Source of the DNA: an uncultured Lachnospiraceae bacterium
GTDB lineage: Bacteria; Bacillota; Clostridia; Lachnospirales; Lachnospiraceae
Assembly (NCBI GenBank): GCA_902803635.1
Contig: CADCQU010000109.1
Coordinates: 1 to 8,178, forward strand
Reading direction: 5' to 3'
Length of the DNA: 8,178 bases
Made by a program: the position numbers and the translations under genes. Below are positions 1-6,900 of this stretch, in pieces. How positions within the stretch are numbered: the first letter of the stretch is position 1; each line of letters begins with the position of its first letter. The notes under the pieces were generated by a model, which was given only the letters and a program-made list of their open reading frames with translations, did not search any database and was not told the origin of the DNA.

Positions 1-11
1 GCAACGCCCGC

Positions 12-40
12 GTTACAGTTCAGGGCACCTGAACTGTAAC
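12..40. repeat. Perfect 13-bp inverted repeat with 3-base loop
   Basis: The arm GTTACAGTTCAGG (12-24) is the exact reverse complement of CCTGAACTGTAAC (28-40), separated by GCA. There is no T-run on either side, so it is not a classical intrinsic terminator in either direction. It could be a two-fold operator for a sugar-responsive regulator, an mRNA hairpin at the 3' end of an upstream gene, or a processing or stability element between cistrons. It lies 66 bases before the amylase start. The symmetry is directly visible; the role is inference. Confidence 0.8.
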
Positions 41-92
41 GAAGTGAAAGCCATGACCTTTGATGGGGCGCAAGGCGGAACGAAAATTCGGG

Positions 93-98
93 AAGGAG
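93..98 (+). promoter_or_regulatory. Ribosome binding site of the lipoprotein amylase
   Basis: AAGGAG lies 7 bases before the ATG at 106. The spacing and near-consensus sequence fix this start, which also places a basic signal peptide and lipobox at the N-terminus. Confidence 0.85.
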
Positions 99-105
99 AA
101 AAGAG

Positions 106-345
106 ATGACAAAGAATTATGGAAAAAGAAAGAAGGGACTCCGGGCGGCTGCATTTGCCATGGCTGCCATGCTTGCGGTGACGGGCTGCGGTGGAGGAGG
201 AACGAGTTCTTCCACGAAGACGGAATCAAAGACCACGTCCTCGGCTGCGACAAAGTCCACGCCGGAGACAAGCTCCGGGATGTCTTCGCAAACGGGTTCG
301 GAAACGTCCGAGTCCAGTTCTGCTGCGGAAAGCAGGCCTGCTGCC
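106..345 (+). other. Lipoprotein signal peptide and Ser/Thr-rich tether of the amylase
   Basis: Residues 1-80 of the amylase. Lys and Arg residues at 3-13 are followed by an Ala/Met/Leu core at 14-24 and the lipobox ending at Cys28. Four Gly residues follow the Cys, then about 50 residues dominated by Ser, Thr, Glu and Ala without evident fold. This is the usual arrangement for holding a catalytic domain away from a Gram-positive membrane. Confidence 0.9.
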
Positions 346-2055
346 ACGGGGAAGGCGGCAAATATCGCCGAGCTTCTTTCGGTGCAGCCCTCTGCCGACG
401 GGCAGATGGCCAAGACGGTGTATGCAAATGCGGAGAACGTGCTGGATGACAAATACCGCACGACGTATGAGATTTTCCCCTACTCTTTTAGAGATTCGGA
501 CGGGGACGGAATTGGCGATCTGAAGGGGATTATTGAGGCCCTCGATTACCTCAATGACGGGAATCCCGAGACGAACACGGACCTTGGCGTAAACGGGCTT
601 TGGCTGACGCCCGTCCACCCGTCACAGACGTACCACAAGTACGACGTCGACGACTACTGCGCCATTGACCCGACATTTGGAACCATGGAGGACTATGAGA
701 AGCTCCTCGACGGGTGCCACAAGAGGGGAATCCGCGTCTACCTGGACCTCGTCCTGAACCATACCAGTGATACGCACCCGTGGTTTACCGCGGCGGCGGA
801 GTATTTGAAGAAGCTTCCGGAGGGCGAGGAGCCGGATCTGGAGGCCTGCCCCTATGTGGGATACTATAATTTCTCGCGGCAGAGCGACAGCGGCTACGCG
901 AAGCTTGCGGGTACGGACTGGTACTATGAGGCGCGGTTCTGGGATGAGATGCCAGACCTCAACCTCGACAACGAGGACGTGCGGAAGGAGATTACGGACA
1001 TCGCGAAGTTCTGGCTCGACAAGGGTGTTGATGGCTTCCGTCTCGACGCGGTACTCTTCTACTATACCAACAGCAGCGACCGCAACATCCAGTTCCTTAA
1101 ATGGTTCAACGACACGGTGAAGGGCATCAATCCGAATGCCTACATCGTCGGCGAGTGCTGGGCCGGAAAGAACCAATATGCGGAATATTACCAGTCCGGG
1201 ATCGACTCGCTCTTTGACTTTGCCTTTGCCCAGAACGACGGGGCCATCGCGAAATTCCTGAACGGGGCCTTTACGGCCGACGTGGTCGCAAAGGGCCTTG
1301 CCGACGAGCAGGCGCAATTTGCCGAAAATGGCGAGGCCTATGTCAATGCACCGTTTTTCACAAACCATGATACCGCGCGTGGGGCAGGTTATTTTGCCGG
1401 CGATGACGGCTCGAAGATGAAAATGGCCGAGGCGCTGAACCTTCTGACCACGGGAAATGCCTTCCTCTACTACGGCGAGGAGCTGGGCATGCGCGGTTCA
1501 GGCAAGGATGAAAACAAGAGAGCTCCGATGTTCTGGAGTGCAGAGTATCTGGACTGCTTGTGCGACGGGCCTGCCGCTATGGACGATTTCGAGATGAAGT
1601 ACGCGAGCCTGGAGGAGCAGACGGCGGACGAGAATTCCATCCTGAGCTTTGTCCGTGCCCTCATCCATGTCCGCAACAGCTACCCGGCCATCGCCCGGGG
1701 CAAGGTCGTGCCCGCGAACGGAATCTGCAAGGACAAGCTGTTGGCCTTTGTGAAGACCCTCGATGGTTCGAACGCGAAGCTCGTTGACGCCCAAGGCGGC
1801 GTGTACGACACGACGGGAACGGCTTCCAAGGACGAGGTGGAGGAGAACGTGGTCGATGTGCTGGAAGGCGGCGAGGAGGTCCTGGTCTTCCTGAATACCG
1901 ATGAAAATGATGCAAATGTAGACCTCACGGCATCCGAGGAGGCGGCGGGCTTCCGCACCATCGGCGCGGTGCTCACGGCCAGGGACGGCGAGGTAACGCT
2001 TGACGGCGACAGCCTGACGCTGCCCGGGTACTCCGTGGCGATTTTGACGAAGTGA
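106..2055 (+). CDS. Extracellular lipoprotein alpha-amylase (GH13, GH13_36-like)
   Basis: A 649-residue exported starch-degrading enzyme expected to cut internal alpha-1,4 bonds at the outer face of the membrane. Residues 1-28 form a lipoprotein signal: a basic N-terminus, a hydrophobic stretch and the lipobox VTGC with lipidated Cys28. Residues 29-80 are a Ser/Thr/Glu-rich low-complexity tether. The catalytic barrel spans about 115-530. It has a calcium-type loop DSDGDGIGD (130-138), DLVLNH (214-219), GFRLD with Arg312 and nucleophile Asp314, acid/base Glu350 in GECW, and NHD 420-422 with Asp422, so all catalytic residues are present. MPDLN at 282-286 is, from family knowledge, the fifth-region signature of the intermediary subfamily GH13_36 (Halothermothrix orenii AmyA type). 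A beta-sandwich-like C-terminal domain follows (about 540-649). The next gene starts 12 bases downstream, implying one operon. Family assignment is firm; subfamily and exact substrate are inferred. Confidence 0.95.
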   Translation: MTKNYGKRKKGLRAAAFAMAAMLAVTGCGGGGTSSSTKTESKTTSSAATKSTPETSSGMSSQTGSETSESSSAAESRPAATGKAANIAELLSVQPSADGQMAKTVYANAENVLDDKYRTTYEIFPYSFRDSDGDGIGDLKGIIEALDYLNDGNPETNTDLGVNGLWLTPVHPSQTYHKYDVDDYCAIDPTFGTMEDYEKLLDGCHKRGIRVYLDLVLNHTSDTHPWFTAAAEYLKKLPEGEEPDLEACPYVGYYNFSRQSDSGYAKLAGTDWYYEARFWDEMPDLNLDNEDVRKEITDIAKFWLDKGVDGFRLDAVLFYYTNSSDRNIQFLKWFNDTVKGINPNAYIVGECWAGKNQYAEYYQSGIDSLFDFAFAQNDGAIAKFLNGAFTADVVAKGLADEQAQFAENGEAYVNAPFFTNHDTARGAGYFAGDDGSKMKMAEALNLLTTGNAFLYYGEELGMRGSGKDENKRAPMFWSAEYLDCLCDGPAAMDDFEMKYASLEEQTADENSILSFVRALIHVRNSYPAIARGKVVPANGICKDKLLAFVKTLDGSNAKLVDAQGGVYDTTGTASKDEVEENVVDVLEGGEEVLVFLNTDENDANVDLTASEEAAGFRTIGAVLTARDGEVTLDGDSLTLPGYSVAILTK

Positions 2056-2060
2056 AGGAG
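2055..2060 (+). promoter_or_regulatory. Ribosome binding site of the second GH13 gene
   Basis: AAGGAG begins on the last base of the amylase stop codon (TGA 2053-2055) and lies 7 bases before the ATG at 2068. This compact layout supports co-transcription and probably translational coupling of the two enzymes. Confidence 0.85.
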
Positions 2061-2067
2061 AACAACC

Positions 2068-3810
2068 ATGCCATCCTGGCTGAAGAATGCTATATTTTAT
2101 GAGATTTATCCCCAGAGTTATTATGATACAAATGCGGACGGCATCGGGGATTTGCCGGGGATTATCGAGAAGCTTCCCTATGTGAAGGAGCTTGGGGCAA
2201 ATGCCATTTGGCTGAACCCGTTTTATGACTCGCCGATGAAGGACGCGGGCTACGACGTGCGCGACTACCGCATGGTCTCGCCAAGGTACGGGAACCTCGA
2301 CGACGCGAAGGCCCTGTTTGCGCGGGCGCACGAACTTGGGATGCACGTCATCATCGACCTCGTCCCCGGGCACACGTCCGAGGAGCACGCCTGGTTTCTG
2401 GAGAGCAAGAAGGTCGAGCGGAACGAGTTCTCCGACCGCTACATCTGGACGGACTATGCCTTTACGGGCATCAAGGACTATCCGTACATCGGCGGCGAGT
2501 CCCCCAGGGCCGGCGTCTACATGCTGAATTTCTTCAAATGCCAGCCGGCGCTGAACTATGGCTGGGGGAATCCGACGGAAAAGTGGCAGTGCTCCACGGA
2601 CTCCGAGGCCGCGAAGGCCACTCGGGAAGCGCTCTTTTCCATTTGCCGCTTCTGGCTGGACCTTGGCTGCGACGGTTTCCGCGTGGACATGGCGGATTCG
2701 CTGGTGAAGCACGATGAGGACAAGGCCCTCACGGGGAAGATCTGGAAGGAGCTTCGGGCGATTCTCGACACGGAGTACCCGGAGGCGGTGATGGTTTCCG
2801 AGTGGAGCAACCCGCGGCAGTCCCTGACAAATGGCGGCTTCCATGCGGATTTCTACCTCGACCACGAGGGGAACGGCATCAGCCATTTGCTGCGCGCCTA
2901 CGAGACCAGCTTTCCGGACCGCAGTATCCTCCGGGCGGGGAACAACGGGGACATTTACGACTTTTTGCGCGAGTATTTGCCGAAATATTTCACCACGCGG
3001 CGGGACGGGTACATCAGCTTCATCACCGGTAACCACGATACGCCGCGCATCGGCCGCTACATGGACGCGCAGGAGCTTCGCATCGCGATGGGCCTTCTCT
3101 TCTCGCTTCCGGGCGTTCCGTTCCTCTACTACGGGGACGAGATCGGGATGCGCTACGATGAGAACGTGCCCACGAAGGAGGGCGGCTACCAGAGGACCGG
3201 GAGCCGTACGCCGATGCAGTGGAACGGCGGGAAGAACCTTGGATTTTCGGAGGCGGATCCCTCGCTCCTCTACCTGCCGGTCGATGCGGCGACGGATGCC
3301 CCGACGGTGGCGGACCAGACGGCCGACCCCGGCTCGCTCCTTAACTTCGTGAAGGCCCTTTTTGCGCTCCGGAAGGCGGAGCCGGCTCTTCATGCGGACG
3401 GCGACCTTTCGCTGGTGTACGCGGCCCACGGGAAGTTCCCCTTCGTGTTCCGCCGGGGGGACATCCTCATTGTCTGCAATCCGTCGCTTGAAACCGTCAC
3501 CCTCACCGAGGACGACCTTCTGCAATTTGCAAATGCGGTTGCCCGCGACGCGGAGGAGACCGCCCTGTACTGCCCCTACGAGTGGTCCGGCCCGGTGCTC
3601 GACCCCGTCAAATACCCGGCGAAGGAGCTTTTCGGGGACGGGCAGCGGCTTGTGCGGATGCCGCTCAAGGATCTTGGCGACGTTGCCCCCAAGGCGGAGG
3701 ACGCGGAGGGAACCTTTGCGGAACGGGCCGCCCTCCTCGTGACCGGCGCCGTGCGTTGCGAAGGCGGGACCCTTACCATGGGTCCCCAGAGCTTTGCCCT
3801 TCTGCACTAA
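2068..3810 (+). CDS. Cytoplasmic GH13 alpha-glucosidase/maltodextrin-type enzyme
   Basis: A 580-residue GH13 protein without a signal peptide, so most likely cytoplasmic, acting on imported malto-oligosaccharides. The barrel starts at once (FYEIYPQSY, 10-18), with a metal-type loop DTNADGIGD (20-28). Conserved regions are DLVPGH (97-102), QPALN (159-163), GFRVDMADS (203-211, nucleophile Asp207, Arg205), acid/base Glu245 in SEW, and NHD 322-324 with Asp324; the triad is complete. FLYYGDEIGMR (352-362) is the typical segment near the end of the barrel, and a beta-rich C-terminal domain occupies about 440-580. The Asn normally before the His in region I is replaced by Gly101, and QPALN replaces the usual QPDLN, so the exact subfamily is unclear. 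Oligo-1,6-glucosidase, alpha-glucosidase or a transglycosylating relative such as trehalose synthase are alternatives. It is probably the second cistron of the amylase operon. Confidence 0.93.
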   Translation: MPSWLKNAIFYEIYPQSYYDTNADGIGDLPGIIEKLPYVKELGANAIWLNPFYDSPMKDAGYDVRDYRMVSPRYGNLDDAKALFARAHELGMHVIIDLVPGHTSEEHAWFLESKKVERNEFSDRYIWTDYAFTGIKDYPYIGGESPRAGVYMLNFFKCQPALNYGWGNPTEKWQCSTDSEAAKATREALFSICRFWLDLGCDGFRVDMADSLVKHDEDKALTGKIWKELRAILDTEYPEAVMVSEWSNPRQSLTNGGFHADFYLDHEGNGISHLLRAYETSFPDRSILRAGNNGDIYDFLREYLPKYFTTRRDGYISFITGNHDTPRIGRYMDAQELRIAMGLLFSLPGVPFLYYGDEIGMRYDENVPTKEGGYQRTGSRTPMQWNGGKNLGFSEADPSLLYLPVDAATDAPTVADQTADPGSLLNFVKALFALRKAEPALHADGDLSLVYAAHGKFPFVFRRGDILIVCNPSLETVTLTEDDLLQFANAVARDAEETALYCPYEWSGPVLDPVKYPAKELFGDGQRLVRMPLKDLGDVAPKAEDAEGTFAERAALLVTGAVRCEGGTLTMGPQSFALLH

Positions 3811-3842
3811 CCCCCATTTGGGGACAGGTGAAAAATAGGTAT

Positions 3843-3873
3843 TTGGTGGATCTGTTTTTAATCGCTTTATTAT
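3843..3873 (+). promoter_or_regulatory. Weak promoter candidate for the surface protein gene
   Basis: TATTAT (3868-3873) matches the -10 consensus at five of six bases. The best upstream hexamer, TTGGTG (3843-3848), matches -35 poorly and sits 19 bases away. A transcript from here would have a very short leader before the ribosome binding site. This is only a guess from sequence; AT-rich DNA gives such matches by chance. Confidence 0.25.
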
Positions 3874-3884
3874 CAAAAAGTAAA

Positions 3885-3890
3885 AAGGGG
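3885..3890 (+). promoter_or_regulatory. Ribosome binding site of the surface protein gene
   Basis: AAGGGG followed by TG lies 7 bases before the ATG at 3898. It decides the start, which immediately yields a typical signal peptide beginning MKKIKKS. Confidence 0.75.
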
Positions 3891-3897
3891 TGTCCGC

Positions 3898-3990
3898 ATG
3901 AAAAAAATCAAGAAATCCGTAAGCATCCTGTTATTGCTCATGATGGTGATTAGCTTGTTTGCCATTGTCCCCGTGACGGCAAATGCCGCG
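3898..3990 (+). other. Sec signal peptide of the surface protein
   Basis: Residues 1-31: four Lys within the first six residues, a hydrophobic core ILLLLMMVISLFAIV (10-24) and a small-residue cleavage region TANAA (27-31). There is no lipobox Cys, so the protein is expected to be secreted and held at the surface by another means, or released. Confidence 0.9.
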
Positions 3991-6900
3991 GGAGGCGTAG
4001 CGTATATCTACCGCTCATGGGATCCCGACAACCATGCGTTGATCGAAGAAACAAGGATGCGCACCGACTATACCGATCTGTCAACCTATACGCCGGGAAA
4101 AGATCACACCCTGACGCAAGGCTGGTATGTAGCGGCGAACGTGACCTTCGGACAGCTGACCACCACCGGAGACGTCCATATCATCGTTCCCAACGGCGTA
4201 AACATGAAATGCACGAAAGGCATCCTCGTCATACACAAGCTGAACATCTACGGCCAGCAGGGCGACGAAGGAATCCTGGATGTATCCAACTCTAAAAACG
4301 ATTACGCCGCGATCGGCGGCTCCGATACTTTCGACGCTGGAGAGATCAATATCTTCGGCGGCACTGTTAAAGCGCAATCCAGCGATGACGCGGCAGGGAT
4401 CGGCAGCGGCGAGAATCACGGATTTTCCTACATTAATATCTACGGCGGCAACGTCACCGCGATCGGCTCCGCATACGGCGCAGGCATCGGCAGCGGAGCT
4501 TCAGGAAAGTTCGGTACTGTCACGATCTACGGCGGCGATGTCACGGCGACCGGCGGTAAGCGCGGCGCGGGCATCGGCGGCGGCAACCGCTGCGACGGCA
4601 GCCATGTGTTTATTCTTGGCGGCACGGTCAAGGCGACCGGAGGCGTTTGGAGCGCAGGCATCGGCGGCGGCAACAAAGGTCTCGGAGGCGTGCTGAAAAT
4701 CAGCGGCGGCTCGGTTACCGCAAAGGGCGGCGACGGGGGTGCGGGAGTAGGCGGCGGCGACGGCGCCTGCAGGCTGGATATCACCAATATATGGAGTACT
4801 GCCTTGAATTTCGAAATGTCCGCCGGTGAGCTCACGGCGATTGGCGGCGACGAAGCGGCAGGCATCGGCGGCGGCAATCAGGAAGAAAACAGAACCGACG
4901 GCTATATCAACATCTCGGGAGGCACGATCACCGCGACCGGCGGCAGGTACTACGGCGCGGGCATCGGCGGCGGCGACCAGCAAGAGAACAGCAGCCCCGT
5001 CACCATCACCGGCGGCAAGGTCACCGCAACCGGCGGCATCAACGCGGCGGGTATCGGCAGCGGCGACAAGGGCAGCAGCAGAGGGATCACGATCACCGGC
5101 GGCGAAGTCATTGCGAACGGCGGCACAAACGGCGCCGGTATCGGCAGCGGCAACGGCGCCGCATGCGGCACCATCAATATCAGCATCGAAGACTCGATTA
5201 CCGCGCCTGACAGTAAAGACGGCACGGTTACGGCAACCGGCGGCACAAACGGCGCCGGCATCGGCAGCGGCAACGCATCCGAAAACGTAACCGTCAATAT
5301 CGCAAAGGCAAGCAACGTCACAGCGTTCGGCGGCGAAGCCGCGGCAGGCATCGGCGGCGGCAATAACAAAACCAGCTTCGGCAATGTCACCATCAGCGAC
5401 AGCGCCACCGTCGTCGCGGCCGGCGGCAGACGCGCCGCGGGAATCGGAGGCGGTGAGAAAGCCACCGCAGGCTCGGTCACCATCAACGGCGCCGACGACT
5501 TGCAGGCAGCCGGCGGCATCGGTGGAGCGGGCATCGGAAAAGGCAGCGGCACGGCTTCCGACAGCATCACCGTCACGATCAACGGCGGCATCGTCAGCGC
5601 GACCGGCGGAAATGGTCTGTTTAACGAGAGAGAGCAGATCAGCCTCAACTGCGCGCCCGCCATCGGCGGCAGCTCTTTTTGCGGCACCATCAATCTCAAC
5701 AGAGGCAACATCACCGCGCTCGGCGCGCAGGATGATTATTATGACACAGGCGCCATCCACGCGATCAGCTATGGTCACGGGACCGCGATCGGCTCCAACA
5801 GCAGCAATCCGCGCACCGGCACCGTCAACATCACAGCCGGCGCGGTGATCGACACAAAGATAGAAGGATATGAGGCCGCGCCTTCCTATCACTATTACGC
5901 GAACGCGATCAACTTCATCGATACCGAAGAGGGCTGTTCCTGCGTGCAGTATGATTCTGCACTTGCCGCGTCTGCGGACAGGGCAAAGGCGTGCGGCTGG
6001 AAAGCCAGGGTAATCCATATCGAGCCCTGCAGGCACGGGGACTTTACCTGTGAAAACAAGGGCAGCGATCATCATAAGGTGATCTGCCTTTACTGCCCCT
6101 TTACCGACGAGGAACCGCACAACGATGTGCTGACGTCCTGGACATGGAGCAGCAATAATACGAAGGCTGCGGCAAGCTTCACCTGCGCAGCCTGCGGCAA
6201 TACTGTTTCCGTTGAAGCGACCGTCGGACAGGAAATAGGCAGCGACGGAGACCGTTACACGGCGACTGCAGAACACAACGGCATAAGTTATACCACTGTA
6301 AGGATCACCAACACCGACGGCCAGATCGTTGACGACGGCGTCGTGATCACATGGAAAAACTCCGACGGCTCGATTATCCAGTCAAGTGTCGTTGCGTTGG
6401 GAGAAGTACCTTCCTGTGTGATTTCTCCCAAAAAACCCGGCGCGGATTCCGCCTCCTACGACCTTGTCGGCTGGTCGGACGGCGACAACTATTATATTAA
6501 CGGCGATCCGGTCCCGGAAGCCAGAACCCAGACCGTCTATACACCGGTCTATAAATATCGGGAACAGACCGAGCCGTATATCGATGCCTCGGGCGAGTAT
6601 ATCCCCGGCAAGGAAAAGCATTATCTGATCAACGGCAAATTTTACGAAATCAATGAGGCAGACAGCAGCGTTGGCGTTGTTCGCGATTCGGTGGATGTCA
6701 GCTACTTTGTTTTTGAGCTTCTGGGCGACGACACCTACCGCATCAACAAATATACGGGTTCGACCGATAACCTGACCGAGCTGGTCATCCCCAAGAGCTA
6801 CAAGGCCAAACCCGTTACCGTGGTCGGCGATGATTTACAAAACAAGCTGTTTCCCGACGAGACAATGCCGCGGCAGACGTTCACCCTCGTTTTGAATGAA

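Larger units (their letters stand above)
1..105. other. Leader before the amylase gene, possible end of an upstream gene
   Basis: No complete gene fits here. The left edge may hold the last codons of an upstream gene, but all three + frames remain possible: frame 1 closes at TAA 37-39, frame 3 at TGA 30-32, and frame 2 stays open to a TGA at 107-109 that would overlap the amylase ATG as ATGA. The frame cannot be chosen from so few codons. The stretch contains a perfect inverted repeat at 12-40 and the amylase ribosome binding site. I see no convincing -35/-10 promoter pair, so the amylase may be transcribed from further upstream. Confidence 0.5.
3811..3897. other. AT-rich intergenic gap between the amylase unit and the surface protein gene
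   Basis: This 87-base stretch is clearly richer in A and T than either neighbour. It begins with a small CCCC-ATTT-GGGG hairpin (3812-3823), which has no following T-run and so is weak as a terminator. It ends with the ribosome binding site of the next gene. A poor promoter candidate lies inside it. The gap and the change in codon use suggest that the downstream gene is transcribed separately. Confidence 0.6.

Noticed and set aside
45..58. Sequence resembling a catabolite-responsive (CcpA) element, TGAAAGCCATGACC
   Set aside because: It fits much of the usual degenerate consensus but lacks the central CG, the most conserved part, and the last base. A chance match is likely.
3811..3825. Possible terminator after the second GH13 gene
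   Set aside because: The CCCC/GGGG stem is only 4 bp and is followed by ACAGGTGAAAAA rather than a T-run, so it is not a convincing intrinsic terminator.
1498..3876. Long open frame of about 790 codons on the - strand opposite the GH13 genes
   Set aside because: It covers two clear GH13 genes with complete catalytic motifs on the + strand and resembles no known protein. Long antisense frames are expected in GC-rich genes with this codon bias.
4303..5859. Regularly spaced direct repeats as a possible CRISPR array
   Set aside because: The repeats lie in an uninterrupted coding frame, vary in sequence and length in multiples of three, and encode a conserved Gly-rich motif; there are no unique spacers between identical repeats.
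4501..6276. Long open frame of about 590 codons on the - strand opposite the Gly-rich repeats
   Set aside because: It mirrors the GGC/GCC-rich codons of the + strand gene, which rarely give stops on the complement. Its product is Ala/Asp/Arg-rich low complexity, and the + strand frame has a signal peptide, ribosome binding site and recognisable domains throughout.
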